Shown here piece by piece: positions 8,901 through 18,216 of a stretch of 64,000 nucleotides of DNA. Each line of letters opens with the position of its first letter. Within the stretch, counting starts at the first letter, position 1. Source of the stretch: Zwartia vadi (GTDB taxonomy: Bacteria > Pseudomonadota > Gammaproteobacteria > Burkholderiales > Burkholderiaceae_B); NCBI RefSeq assembly GCF_030410375.1, contig NZ_JAUHHE010000002.1:186001-250000 (forward strand), read 5' to 3'. The notes beneath the pieces were generated by a model. That model was not told the origin of the DNA and made no database searches. It saw only the letters and a list, made by a program, of their open reading frames with translations. The translations under genes were made by a program, and so were the position numbers.

Positions 8901-10070
8901 TTATTCACGCTCCATGATCAGAGTTGCGCTGCCATGGCGCGATCCTAGAAAACCGCCCGTACCGTGGGCAAGTGCGATATCGCAATTTTTAACTTGTACG
9001 GCAGGATGAGCTTCGCCGCGTAACTGACGAACTGCCTCGATCACTTTAGTGATGCCGCCACGATTTGCGGGATGATTGTTACACAACCCGCCGCCATCCG
9101 TATTGAAGGGAAGCTTGCCTACACCAGAGATCAAGTTGCCATCTGATACAAACTTGCCACCTTCGCCTTTTTTACAGAAACCCAAGTCTTCGAGTTGCAT
9201 CAGAACTGTGATGGTGAAGCTGTCGTATATGGAGGCATATTTGATGTCTTGAGGAGTCAGTCCTGCCTCTTCGAAGGCGCGAGCCCCCGAGATGCGTGCA
9301 CCTGAGTAGGTCAGGTCGACACGACCGCCCAACTGACCCTTGACGGACTCACCCGCTCCGCGAAGCTTGACGAGGGGACGCTTGAGTGACTTGGCGATGT
9401 CAGGACGGGCGACGATAAGCGCGCCTCCGCCATCACTCACCACACAACAATCCAAACGGTGTAGGGGAGTGGAGACGAGCGGGGAGTTCAATACATCCTC
9501 GACTGTGACGACATCGCGCAACATTGCATGAGGATTATGTTGCGCGTGATGAGAGGCGGCAACCTTGATCCATGCAAGTTGCTCAGATGTAGTGCCGAAC
9601 TCGTACATGTGACGTGCGGCGACCATTGCATAGCTATTGACTGTGACAGGCCCAAAAGGCGCCTCAAAGGGCACGTCAGGCAAATCATTTCCCCAGTTTC
9701 GGGGCTGTAAACCAGAAGAACCAGCAGAGCGAGGACGGCCTGCAAGTGTGATCAAGGCGATGTCGCATTTTCCCGCGGCAATGGCTTGTGCGGCATGTGA
9801 GACATGGATCAAGTAGGAGCAGCCACCCGTCTCAGTCGAGTCAACATGGCGCAGCTTGTTGAGACCCATGTAATCTGCCATGTTCAACATCCCAAGGCCG
9901 GGAGCATCACCTGCGCAGAAATAACCGTCAATATCGCTCAAAGTTAGACCAGCGTCCTCAAGCGCGCCTTTAGCTGACTCTGCATGGAGTTGAGCGACGG
10001 ATTTGTCGGGTGCTTTGCGTGTGGGGTGCTCGTATGCCCCGACGATATATGCTTTGTCTCGTATAGTCAT
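8901..10070 (-). CDS. SCP2-type thiolase-like acyl-CoA enzyme
   Basis: 389 residues from ATG 10070 (a TTG at 10079 is also in frame). The fold is that of sterol-carrier-protein-type thiolases. The likely nucleophile Cys is in ETGGCSYL, and the active-site His is in a CNNHPANRGG segment, where classical thiolases have GHPxGxTG. The C-terminal motif is AHGTGGFLG, so the second thiolase Cys (CxGGG) is absent, as in the SCP2 branch. Members paired with DUF35 proteins include thiolases and retro-aldolases of side-chain breakdown. The exact reaction cannot be named from sequence. Confidence 0.82.
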   Translation of the reverse strand: MTIRDKAYIVGAYEHPTRKAPDKSVAQLHAESAKGALEDAGLTLSDIDGYFCAGDAPGLGMLNMADYMGLNKLRHVDSTETGGCSYLIHVSHAAQAIAAGKCDIALITLAGRPRSAGSSGLQPRNWGNDLPDVPFEAPFGPVTVNSYAMVAARHMYEFGTTSEQLAWIKVAASHHAQHNPHAMLRDVVTVEDVLNSPLVSTPLHRLDCCVVSDGGGALIVARPDIAKSLKRPLVKLRGAGESVKGQLGGRVDLTYSGARISGARAFEEAGLTPQDIKYASIYDSFTITVLMQLEDLGFCKKGEGGKFVSDGNLISGVGKLPFNTDGGGLCNNHPANRGGITKVIEAVRQLRGEAHPAVQVKNCDIALAHGTGGFLGSRHGSATLIMERE

Positions 10071-10149
10071 TGGATTCAATACTAAGTTGTGAAAGAAAAT
10101 GAAGAAAAAGAAATATCCCTCTTTTTACCACTCTTACAGGGATCCGTTT

Positions 10150-10539
10150 TCAACTTTGGTTATCCGACTTCACTTTTTGTTTCATGCCGGCTGCACCTAG
10201 CAGGAGCCAACCAACCATGAGGCATATGCCGCCAGTGGGTGCGACGATGGTCGCTTTTGAAATATCGAATATGTATTTGAGCTCAATCGAACCACAAAAC
10301 AGCACGATTCCGATTAAAAGGAGCCAACGACTTATTTTAGCGAGCCGTCCATGCAACTGACTGGCAAAGAGCAAGACGACCGCGTGGATCAATTGATAGA
10401 GTGCTGCCTTTTCAATTGCCGATACGGCCTTGATATCGGTGACGGCATGGGAGGCTATCGCACCAAGCCCCACAGCAATAAAACCTAAAACCGCTGCCAG
10501 GAGGATCCAGCGAGTATTTTGATCGTGTCGAACATTCAT
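10150..10539 (-). CDS. DUF423 family small membrane protein
   Basis: About 129 residues with four predicted hydrophobic helices. Family features are the GAIASHAVT segment after helix 1 and the C-terminal GGICLMVGWLLLGAAG. Function unknown; E. coli YgdD is the same type. The frame is open up to an ATG at 10566. I prefer the start at 10539 (MNVRHDQ), which gives the usual family length, but neither start has a strong ribosome-binding site. It is divergent from the lipoprotein gene at 10629. Confidence 0.85.
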   Translation of the reverse strand: MNVRHDQNTRWILLAAVLGFIAVGLGAIASHAVTDIKAVSAIEKAALYQLIHAVVLLFASQLHGRLAKISRWLLLIGIVLFCGSIELKYIFDISKATIVAPTGGICLMVGWLLLGAAGMKQKVKSDNQS

Positions 10540-10628
10540 CAGGCAGTCTAAAAGTCGTAAAATCATTGATCGGGTGTTCCCGTATTATGCAACTATTGGC
10601 TCTTTTGAGCCTGATTCAGGCGAATACT

Positions 10629-11039
10629 ATGACATTTAAATGGATGATTGCTTTGGCACCGTTGCTTCTTGGTGCGTGCATGGGGGTCAATCAAAATTCT
10701 TCACCCAAAGACACCTTCACGATTCCTGTGTCATACGATGTGGTTTTTGAGCGCGCGCAGGCACAGGCAAAGCGTTGCTGGAGCGCGGACGGCGAGTTTC
10801 CTGTGATTGGTTCGATCGATCGAACTGCCCGCACTGCATTTGTGGCGGTGACAGGAGAGCTTGGGGGTAACCGCTATGGACAAGTGGACATACGCGCCCT
10901 GGATGACCAATCCAGCCAAGTTCAGGTCATGGTCAACGGAATCAATATCTGGAATGTGAAATCACTTGCAGCCATGCATGAGGTGTTGCAGTTTGGCACA
11001 CCGACCTGCATCAGCTATATGCCCAGGCCTCAGCCTTAG
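10629..11039 (+). CDS. Small putative lipoprotein, unknown function
   Basis: 136 residues from ATG 10629, which has CAGG about nine bases upstream. An upstream in-frame ATG at 10566 would place 21 extra residues before the signal peptide. The N-terminus MTFKWMIALAPLLLGAC has the form of a lipoprotein signal with lipobox LLGAC, so the mature protein is probably lipid-anchored. The mature part is about 120 residues with two Cys (KRCWSADG and TPTCISYM). I do not recognise the family. Confidence 0.72.
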   Translation: MTFKWMIALAPLLLGACMGVNQNSSPKDTFTIPVSYDVVFERAQAQAKRCWSADGEFPVIGSIDRTARTAFVAVTGELGGNRYGQVDIRALDDQSSQVQVMVNGINIWNVKSLAAMHEVLQFGTPTCISYMPRPQP

Positions 11040-11101
11040 TTTTAATAGTTTCTTTCAGTCTACTCATTTTATATATTCGTTAACTTTTTCAGAGCAGCAC
11101 A

Positions 11102-11509
11102 GTGTCCTTAGCAAAACCTAACACCTATTTTGGCTTAGAAATACCGTATCTTGATTTTTTACAGCTTGAGCCCGTTCTCTGTCAGGATGACCGTGCAGTC
11201 ACACGCATCAAAATTCGAGATGAGTTACGCAATAGTCGCGGCCATATTCACGGCGGTGCGATTATGAGCATTCTTGATTTCACGCTGAGTGCGGCGGGTC
11301 GTTCCATAGATCCGCTGGGCATAGGCATGGCGACAATTGATATGCACACGACTTGCCTGGAGCCTGCCGTGACAGATCTCACTGTCGAAGCACGCTGCAT
11401 CCGAAGGGGAAGTTCAATCGCCTTTTGCGAGGGAGAGGTGCTTGATACGGAAGGAAAGGTTATAGCCAAAGCCACCGCAGCATTCAAAGTGCTTCGGGTA
11501 AAAGCTTAA
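11102..11509 (+). CDS. PaaI-type hotdog thioesterase
   Basis: 135 residues with a GTG start. The hotdog signature is RGHIHGGAIMSILD, with the catalytic acid in the helix after HGG, followed by TIDMHTTCLEPA. These proteins hydrolyse acyl-CoA thioesters in the cytoplasm, and the PaaI branch acts on aromatic or short acyl-CoAs. No pathway partner is adjacent, so the substrate is unknown. Separate from the lipoprotein gene by 62 bases. Confidence 0.85.
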   Translation: MSLAKPNTYFGLEIPYLDFLQLEPVLCQDDRAVTRIKIRDELRNSRGHIHGGAIMSILDFTLSAAGRSIDPLGIGMATIDMHTTCLEPAVTDLTVEARCIRRGSSIAFCEGEVLDTEGKVIAKATAAFKVLRVKA

Positions 11510-11558
11510 GGTAAATACTTAAATTAATACCCTACGTGCCAAATAGTGGCAAATGTTT

Positions 11559-12014
11559 TTAACCAAGCCTTGCTTTGACTTGCGCAGAAAGTGCAGACAT
11601 CTCTGCGCGGCCTGCAAGTGCTTGTTTCAAAATAGCCATGACTTTGCCCATTGCGGGCGCTCCAGTGATGCCCTGTGCTGAAACCTCTGCAAGTGCTGCA
11701 TCAATTGCCGCTGCGACCTCGGCTTCTGAGGCTGCCTGAGGTAAAAACTCTTTCAAGATCGTTAATTCCGCAGTTTCTTGCGCCGCTGTTTCAGTCCGTC
11801 CCGCCTGCTCGAATGCTGCAATGGATTCGCGACGCTGCTTGATCTGTTTTTCGATGATTGCAGTCACGTCTGCATCAGTCAGATCCTTGCGTTCATCGAC
11901 CTCGCGTTGCTTGATTGCAGCCTGTAAAAAACGCAAAGTCGCTAGACGTTCGGTCGCCTTGGCACGCATCGCGTCTTTTACGGCGTCTGTGATTCTGTTT
12001 TTTAACTCTGACAT
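11559..12014 (-). CDS. GatB/YqeY domain protein
   Basis: 151 residues from ATG 12014, with GAAGG seven bases upstream. The sequence matches the YqeY family: the start SELKNRITDAVKDAMRAK, the REVDER region, and the C-terminal GAPAMGKVMAILK. The family resembles the tRNA-binding tail of the GatB amidotransferase subunit, and its free-standing role is unsettled. It lies downstream of the NRDE gene on the same strand, 29 bases after it. Confidence 0.9.
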   Translation of the reverse strand: MSELKNRITDAVKDAMRAKATERLATLRFLQAAIKQREVDERKDLTDADVTAIIEKQIKQRRESIAAFEQAGRTETAAQETAELTILKEFLPQAASEAEVAAAIDAALAEVSAQGITGAPAMGKVMAILKQALAGRAEMSALSAQVKARLG

Positions 12015-12043
12015 GGGTTGGCCTTCAGCGATTAACAAAGTTT

Positions 12044-12859
12044 TTAGATTATATCTGCCGCTCCCGGAACGATGCGTTGCTTTTTTGTGTCGATCGTCCA
12101 GAGACTCTCACCGCTCTTGGATCCGCTTGAGTCGAATCGTTTTTCGAAAAACATCGCCATGCCATCCGAGCGCTGCATAATCAACGTTGTGCAGCGGGTG
12201 CCATAACGATCATTTTTTATAAAAGGGCTACCCAAAAGTTTTTCGCGCTCTGGACCTATTCCGGTATCAGGAAGCTCTTGGATAGAGGCTGAGCGGGTGT
12301 CTTGCATAATTTCGAAGAATCGTTCTGGTGCCAGCGAAGAAGAGTTGGCGCTTGATGCAAGATATTCAGATACGGCTTGTTTGGTTCTGGTGAGTTTTGG
12401 CCAAGGAGTGTTCAACGAGGCATTGGAGATACCAGCGACGCCTGCTTTGACTGCTTGGGCGCTGACGCCCGAGCGATTGGAGAAATACCAAAGACCTGAG
12501 GCGTCTGAGAGTAATAAATTGAAACCGTTATAGGCTGATGTGGAACCTTCAAGTGCTTGTGCGAAAGTCATTGCAGACATGTCGCTTCGTAAAAAACCAT
12601 CTGTCAACTTGCCGCGCGAGGGAGCTTGAGGGTTATTTTGCCCGGGCTCGCGATAGTTTGTCAGCAGGGCAATACGCCCCTGGGTGGTCATTCCCAGCCA
12701 AGTGCCTCCTGCAGTGAGATCCCGTCCGCCCAAAATGTTTGCTGCATCAGTCCAGGGACTGGCGGGGAGGGTCGGGCGGTTATGCAACTCATCGCGATTG
12801 GCGATAACAATCAGAGGCCAGTCTGGACGAGTATTTAAAGCGATGATGGCGAGGCACAT
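12044..12859 (-). CDS. NRDE (TANGO2-like) protein
   Basis: 271 residues. It begins MCLAIIALNTRPDWPLIVIA followed by the family-naming NRDE, with Cys2 positioned as in Ntn-hydrolase-like folds. The LGGRDLTAGGTWLGM segment is also typical. Eukaryotic TANGO2 has been linked to haem and lipid handling; the bacterial role is not established. The stop codon lies 29 bases before the YqeY start, suggesting cotranscription. Confidence 0.9.
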   Translation of the reverse strand: MCLAIIALNTRPDWPLIVIANRDELHNRPTLPASPWTDAANILGGRDLTAGGTWLGMTTQGRIALLTNYREPGQNNPQAPSRGKLTDGFLRSDMSAMTFAQALEGSTSAYNGFNLLLSDASGLWYFSNRSGVSAQAVKAGVAGISNASLNTPWPKLTRTKQAVSEYLASSANSSSLAPERFFEIMQDTRSASIQELPDTGIGPEREKLLGSPFIKNDRYGTRCTTLIMQRSDGMAMFFEKRFDSSGSKSGESLWTIDTKKQRIVPGAADII

Positions 12860-12863
12860 AGAA

Positions 12864-13805
12864 TTAGACGGATGATTTAGCTTTTTTTGCCTGGTCAGCT
12901 ATTTCCGCCATCTTAGAAGGCCAGTTGACCATAATGACTCCAATCATCACCAACAGCGCACCCCAGACAAACTCTGCGTGCAAGGGCTCATCAAGAATCA
13001 ATACGCCAAAGGTGACGCCAAGCAAGGGGGTGAGAAAAGTGAAGATGGATACACGAGAGGCAAGATAGTGCTTGAGCAGCCAAAACCAGACCAGCAAGCT
13101 TAAAAAAGCAATCAAGACACCCTGACTCACAATGCTGATAATCAAAAATGGGCTCCAGTTAACCACGAACTGCCCGGTCACTAAGCACGCAACGAGCAGA
13201 GCAACGGCTGCAAAAAACAACTGATAAAAAGTTGTTTGAGTGGCGGGAAGTTTCGCGAGTCCTGTTGTGCGTATCAAAATGGTGGTAATGGCCCACCCGA
13301 GTCCCGCACCGAGTGCCAATAAGTCACCTAGAAGCATGCGCAGGTCAAAATGTGGCTGGTTGGCGCCACCGATAAAGCCAATGCCAATCCCTATGAAGCT
13401 GACCAATACTCCGAGCCATTGACGTCGATTTAAATGTTCCTCCGGGACCCAGTAGTGCAGGCCCAGAGCAGTGAATATCGGTGCGGTATATAAAAAGACA
13501 ACCAGATGTGATGCTGTTGTCAGGCGCAAACTTTCGCCTATCATCCACCACTCCAATCCAAACAAGAGGCCAACAGCCATACCAGCGCGCCAAGGGCCAC
13601 GCCAGAGCGCAAGGGAAGTCCCTTGGTACCACATGAAAAGTGCCAGCAAGATGCATCCAAGAGTGGAACGCAAGCCTATTTGCATGGAGGGGCTGATGTC
13701 ATCCATGCTGAATTTAAAGAGAATTTGCTGACCACCCCAAAGCGTGCAAAGCATAATGATGCAAAGATATGCAGTAGTATCCAGCGGCTTGCGTGAGGTG
13801 GTCAT
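12864..13805 (-). CDS. EamA/DMT family transporter
   Basis: 313 residues from ATG 13805, preceded by a strong AAAGGAA ribosome-binding site. Ten hydrophobic helices form two EamA repeats (about 10-145 and 160-300), with family-typical segments LWGGQQILFKF and LTPLLGVTFGVLILDE. Inner-membrane metabolite exporter or importer; substrate cannot be read from sequence. It ends four bases before the NRDE gene start and appears to lead the minus-strand group 13805-11559. It is divergent from folC. Confidence 0.88.
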   Translation of the reverse strand: MTTSRKPLDTTAYLCIIMLCTLWGGQQILFKFSMDDISPSMQIGLRSTLGCILLALFMWYQGTSLALWRGPWRAGMAVGLLFGLEWWMIGESLRLTTASHLVVFLYTAPIFTALGLHYWVPEEHLNRRQWLGVLVSFIGIGIGFIGGANQPHFDLRMLLGDLLALGAGLGWAITTILIRTTGLAKLPATQTTFYQLFFAAVALLVACLVTGQFVVNWSPFLIISIVSQGVLIAFLSLLVWFWLLKHYLASRVSIFTFLTPLLGVTFGVLILDEPLHAEFVWGALLVMIGVIMVNWPSKMAEIADQAKKAKSSV

Positions 13806-13925
13806 GCGATTCCTTTCTATGTCATTGATTTTACACACAGGTTCTGACACGCAGGCGTTTGCTTGGATATTGAAAGCGGACTGTTAAAATTCCGGCTTCA
13901 TAGCTTCTTTTGACCCTCAACTTTT

Positions 13926-15233
13926 ATGGCGATCTCGCACCCTCCCGTTGGCGCTCCGCTGGACACTTGGCTTCTCTATCTTGAGTCACTGCATCCGAGC
14001 AAGATTGACATGGGTCTCGATAGGGTCCGCGCTGTCGCGAATCGTTTATCTCTAGACTCGCCGGCTATAAAAATTGTCGTAGGCGGAACAAATGGCAAAG
14101 GTTCGACCTGTGCCATGCTGGAGTCCATTTTGCTTGCGGCAGGTTATCGAGTTGGGCTTTACACTTCTCCGCATTTAGTGACCTTCAATGAGCGCGCTCG
14201 TGTAAATGGCGACATCGTGAAGGACGCTGAGCTTATTCGTCAATTCGAGGCCGTTGAGGCCGCGCGTAATGGGGTATCCCTCACGTATTTTGAGTTCACA
14301 ACTCTTGCGATCCTTCGACTGTTTGCCCAGTCCTCACTCGATGTGATGGTGCTCGAGGTTGGTTTAGGCGGTCGTCTGGACGCAGTCAACATTGTTGATG
14401 CTGATTGTTCGATCGTGACAAGCGTCGACATCGATCATGTCGACTGGTTAGGTGATACCCGCGAAAAAATCGGTTTTGAGAAAGCGCACATATTCCGTGC
14501 GGGACGTCCCGCTATTGTCAGTGATCCTGCACCACCTCAGTCTTTACTCGACTATGCCCAGCAGATTGGTGCTGATCTGTGGTTATTTGCTCGCGATTTC
14601 AATTATTCTGGCGACCGGCAGCAGTGGGCATTCGGAGGCCGCGAACAAAGACGCAACGCGTTGGCCTATCCCGCTTTACGAGGTGCAAATCAGTTGCTAA
14701 ACGCTTCGGCCGCACTTGCTGCGCTCGAGTCCTTGCGTGACCGCTTGGCGGTTCCTCAGCAGGCGGTGCGTCAAGGTTTACTTCAGGCCTCACTGCCAGG
14801 AAGATTTCAGATTTTGCCTGGTCAACCAACCATCATCTTCGATGTCGCCCATAATCCCCATGCAGCTGCCGTTCTAGAAAAAAATCTTGGGAATATGGGG
14901 TTCCATCCTTATACCTATGCCGTATTTAGTATGCTTTCTGACAAGGATGTGGCTGCTGTTGTCAGACACATGGCTCCTCGGATCGATCACTGGTTTTGCG
15001 CAGCCTTGCCAGGGCCACGCGGACTATCAAGTGAGGCAATTCAAGCCAAGGTTCGGGCGGTTCTTTCAGAATCGGACTCGAAAGCACCAAAAGATGTTCA
15101 GGTTTCTGGCTTTGACAGGGTCAAGGACGCCTTTGCTGCCGCACGCAGAAAAAGCAACCTGGATGATAGAATCGTGGTGTTTGGGTCGTTTTTAACGGTC
15201 GCTGAGGCGCTGAGCGCGAAAGATGAAGTTTAA
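13926..15233 (+). CDS. folC: Bifunctional dihydrofolate/folylpolyglutamate synthase FolC
   Basis: 435 residues, normal for bacterial FolC. It joins glutamate to dihydropteroate and extends the folate polyglutamate tail. The ATP-binding loop GGTNGKGSTCAMLE is at about 55-68, followed by YTSPHLVTFNER and the Mur-ligase C-terminal DVAHNPHAAAVLE. It starts a plus-strand group with the SPOR protein, cvpA and purF, an arrangement known in many Proteobacteria. Confidence 0.96.
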   Translation: MAISHPPVGAPLDTWLLYLESLHPSKIDMGLDRVRAVANRLSLDSPAIKIVVGGTNGKGSTCAMLESILLAAGYRVGLYTSPHLVTFNERARVNGDIVKDAELIRQFEAVEAARNGVSLTYFEFTTLAILRLFAQSSLDVMVLEVGLGGRLDAVNIVDADCSIVTSVDIDHVDWLGDTREKIGFEKAHIFRAGRPAIVSDPAPPQSLLDYAQQIGADLWLFARDFNYSGDRQQWAFGGREQRRNALAYPALRGANQLLNASAALAALESLRDRLAVPQQAVRQGLLQASLPGRFQILPGQPTIIFDVAHNPHAAAVLEKNLGNMGFHPYTYAVFSMLSDKDVAAVVRHMAPRIDHWFCAALPGPRGLSSEAIQAKVRAVLSESDSKAPKDVQVSGFDRVKDAFAAARRKSNLDDRIVVFGSFLTVAEALSAKDEV

Positions 15234-15309
15234 TTTCCATTTTCACCTTACAAACCTTCGCTTAAAGCGCATGTTTAGCCAGTTTGTTTTTCCGGTCAGG
15301 ATGTTTTAA

Positions 15310-16125
15310 ATGGGACTGTTTTCCAGAAAAGATAGTGCCCCCTTGCGTAAGCCTGCTGGCAAGCCGCGGCCATCCGTTACGAGTGAGGCACAGGCAGCCG
15401 AGCTTCGTATCAAGGCAAGACGGCGCCTGGCGGGTGCGGTTGCTCTAATCCTTGCAGCGGTAGTGGTACTCCCCATGCTGTTGGACTCCGAGCCAGCTCC
15501 CGTTGCGAGCAACATTCCTATACGTATTCCCGATCGACAAACGCCTTTTCAGCCACATTTATCCGGACCTGACGCAGCCGCATCCAATGCTGAGTCGCAA
15601 GTCTCCGCAGGTCAGTCTGCGAATAATGCTTCAACCGGTCAGTCTGGGGCATCGGGTTCTACGGATGCTGCCGCCGCACCCGGTCAGATCAAACCTGACA
15701 CTGCAACAAAGCCCGTCGCACAACAGAATTCCGAAGCGGCTAAGGTTCCACCCGCAAAGCCCGCTTCACCCCCAGCCGCTCCGCCCCCATCGGCCCAGCA
15801 ACGCAAGGATGATGCCGCTCGGGCACTCGCTCTGCTTGAGGGTCGTACGCCTGTTGCCAGTGCACCAAGCCCCAAGCCGCCTGTCAAAGGTAATTTCGTC
15901 GTACAGGCGATGTCCCTTGATTCAGCCGCAGAGGCACAAAAACAGCGCAATGTTCTGATTTCAGCTGGACTGAATAATGCGTTTGTCGATGGCCCTGTTG
16001 ATGTGAACGGCCGACCAAAATACCGTGTGAGAGTGGGGCCATTTCAGTCCCGTGAAGCTGCTCAAGCAGCTCAAACTCGGCTTCGTACACAAGGGTATGG
16101 CGGCGCGTTTATCACTACACAGTGA
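15310..16125 (+). CDS. SPOR-domain cell-division protein (DedD-like)
   Basis: 271 residues. A cytoplasmic stretch (1-35) precedes one transmembrane helix (about 38-57: AVALILAAVVVLPMLL), then a long Pro/Ala/Ser/Gln-rich linker (about 70-190) and a C-terminal SPOR domain (about 195-271, with FVVQAMSLDSAAEAQK and YRVRVGPF). SPOR domains bind denuded glycan at the septum. Position between folC and cvpA matches E. coli dedD. The stop overlaps the cvpA GTG start in GTGA. Confidence 0.9.
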   Translation: MGLFSRKDSAPLRKPAGKPRPSVTSEAQAAELRIKARRRLAGAVALILAAVVVLPMLLDSEPAPVASNIPIRIPDRQTPFQPHLSGPDAAASNAESQVSAGQSANNASTGQSGASGSTDAAAAPGQIKPDTATKPVAQQNSEAAKVPPAKPASPPAAPPPSAQQRKDDAARALALLEGRTPVASAPSPKPPVKGNFVVQAMSLDSAAEAQKQRNVLISAGLNNAFVDGPVDVNGRPKYRVRVGPFQSREAAQAAQTRLRTQGYGGAFITTQ

Positions 16126-16610
16126 CCGGCTTCGACTTTGTCCTGTTGGCGATTTTGGCCATTTCGGTGGTGCTGGGATTATTGCGAGGCCTGCTTAAAG
16201 AGGTGTTGTCCCTAGTCGCATACGCTTCAGCTTTCCTTGCGGCAATTTGGTGGGGACCTTTGGTATCAGAGTTTTTTTCACAATGGATCACTCAGCCCTT
16301 TGTCAGCATGGCGCTGGCCTATTTAGGTGTTTTTATAGGTGTTCTACTGTCTATTGGTTTCATTAACATGACGCTCTCGGCTTTGCTCAGCAAAACAGGC
16401 CTGACTCCAGCAGACCACGGTTTAGGAGCAATCTTTGGATTATTGCGCGGAGTGCTTTTCGTATTGGTTCTTGTCATCCTAGCCGGATACACACCCTTGC
16501 CCGAAGAGCCTTGGTGGAAGAACGCCATGTTTTCAAAACAAGTTGTTGGTGCGGTGCAGCAAATTAAGCTCAGACTGCCACCGCCCGTCAACGATTGGCT
16601 GCCTTATTGA
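16122..16610 (+). CDS. cvpA: CvpA family membrane protein
   Basis: 162 residues, GTG start overlapping the previous stop by four bases. Four hydrophobic helices; the N-terminal FDFVLLAILAISVVLGLLRG is typical of CvpA, as is the DHGLGAIFGLLRG motif. CvpA was named for colicin V production in E. coli and sits directly before purF there, as here. Its molecular role is not settled. Confidence 0.92.
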   Translation: MTGFDFVLLAILAISVVLGLLRGLLKEVLSLVAYASAFLAAIWWGPLVSEFFSQWITQPFVSMALAYLGVFIGVLLSIGFINMTLSALLSKTGLTPADHGLGAIFGLLRGVLFVLVLVILAGYTPLPEEPWWKNAMFSKQVVGAVQQIKLRLPPPVNDWLPY

Positions 16611-16657
16611 TTTTGAGTGTTTATTTAATTTTGGTTTAACCGTAATCAGGATATTTC

Positions 16658-18172
16658 ATGTGCGGAATTGTTGGAGTCGTTGGGCGCGGACCTGTTAACC
16701 AGCTTTTATACGATGCGCTGTTGCTTCTGCAGCACAGAGGACAGGATGCTGCAGGCATTGCGACTTCGAATGGTAATCAGTTCAACATGTACAAAGCACA
16801 TGGGCTTGTGCGTGACGTATTTCGTACCCGCAATATGCGCTCGTTGCCTGGAACATCCGGCATCGGTCAGGTACGCTACCCGACAGCAGGCTCCTCAGAA
16901 AGCGTTGAAGAGGCGCAACCCTTTTATGTCAATGCTCCGTTTGGCATTACCTTTGCGCACAATGGAAATCTAACCAATTGGCATGAGCTTCGAGAGTCTT
17001 TATTTAGGGTGGATCAGCGTCACATCAACACAAACTCTGACTCGGAAGTTTTACTCAATGTGCTCGCACACGAACTCCAACGCGCTGCAAATGGCGTTTC
17101 TCTCGATGAGTCGGCTATTTTTCGAGCCATCAAGGCTGTTCACCAACGCGTGAAAGGTGCCTATGCGGTGGTCGCACAAATTTCGGGCTATGGCTTGATC
17201 GCCTTTCGTGACCCCAATGGTATTCGCCCACTCTGTCTTGGTCAGTTTGAGAGCCCTCAAGGCACCGAATGGATGGTCGCCTCTGAGTCCGTTGCGCTAG
17301 AGGGTTCTGGATTCCAGTTTGTTCGAGATATTCAACCCGGTGAGGCAATTTTCATTTCTCTTGATGGAAAACTCAGCAGCGAGCAGTGCGCACCTGACGG
17401 TATTCATGCGCCCTGTATATTCGAATATGTGTATTTTGCTCGTCCCGATTCTGTATTAGATGGTGTTTCAGTATATGGATCTCGCCTGAAGATGGGCGAG
17501 TATCTGGCAGATAAACTCGCCAAGACTCTTCGCTTAGGAGATATTGACGTGGTGATGCCCATACCTGACTCATCGCGCCCCTCTGCCATGCAGCTTGCCG
17601 ACCGTCTGGGTCTCAATTATCGCGAAGGGCTAATCAAAAACCGTTATGTGGGCCGTACGTTCATCATGCCGGGTCAGGCCGTTCGTAAAAAGTCTGTTCG
17701 ACAAAAACTCAACACAATCGGTATGGAATTCAAAGGTAAAAACGTTTTACTTGTGGATGATTCGATCGTGCGCGGCACAACCAGCCGTGAAATCGTGGAG
17801 ATGGCTCGCGCCGCGGGTGCAAACAAGGTTTATATGGCGTCCGCTGCGCCTCCAGTTCGCTATCAAAACGTTTACGGTATTGATATGCCTACTCAGAAAG
17901 AGCTCATCGCGACAGGTCGAAATGTTGAAGAAATCGCCAAGATCATCGGCGCGGACGCACTTGTTTACCAAGATATAGATTCTATGCAGCGATCCGTGAC
18001 AGATTTGAATCCAGCATTGACCCGCTTTGATAACTCTTGTTTTACAGGCGAGTACATCACAGGTGACATCACCCCCGAATATCTCGAACGTATCGGTCGC
18101 AATCGATCGGGCGCTCAGGATGGTTCAAATGGTCTGCTTTTCAATATGGGTTTTGCAGCAGAGGACAATTAA
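16658..18172 (+). CDS. purF: Amidophosphoribosyltransferase PurF
   Basis: 504 residues. It catalyses the first committed step of purine synthesis, transfer of glutamine amide nitrogen to PRPP. Cys2 (MCGIVGVVG) becomes the N-terminal nucleophile of the glutaminase domain. The PRPP-binding loop LLVDDSIVRGTTSREI is near 363-378. AGGA lies seven bases before the ATG. It follows cvpA and faces dsbB; only 44 bases separate the two stops and I see no clear hairpin there. Confidence 0.97.
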   Translation: MCGIVGVVGRGPVNQLLYDALLLLQHRGQDAAGIATSNGNQFNMYKAHGLVRDVFRTRNMRSLPGTSGIGQVRYPTAGSSESVEEAQPFYVNAPFGITFAHNGNLTNWHELRESLFRVDQRHINTNSDSEVLLNVLAHELQRAANGVSLDESAIFRAIKAVHQRVKGAYAVVAQISGYGLIAFRDPNGIRPLCLGQFESPQGTEWMVASESVALEGSGFQFVRDIQPGEAIFISLDGKLSSEQCAPDGIHAPCIFEYVYFARPDSVLDGVSVYGSRLKMGEYLADKLAKTLRLGDIDVVMPIPDSSRPSAMQLADRLGLNYREGLIKNRYVGRTFIMPGQAVRKKSVRQKLNTIGMEFKGKNVLLVDDSIVRGTTSREIVEMARAAGANKVYMASAAPPVRYQNVYGIDMPTQKELIATGRNVEEIAKIIGADALVYQDIDSMQRSVTDLNPALTRFDNSCFTGEYITGDITPEYLERIGRNRSGAQDGSNGLLFNMGFAAEDN

Positions 18173-18216
18173 ACTTCTTTTTGTTCTCTTAACGATTTGA
18201 ACCTCTCGATGAAAGC

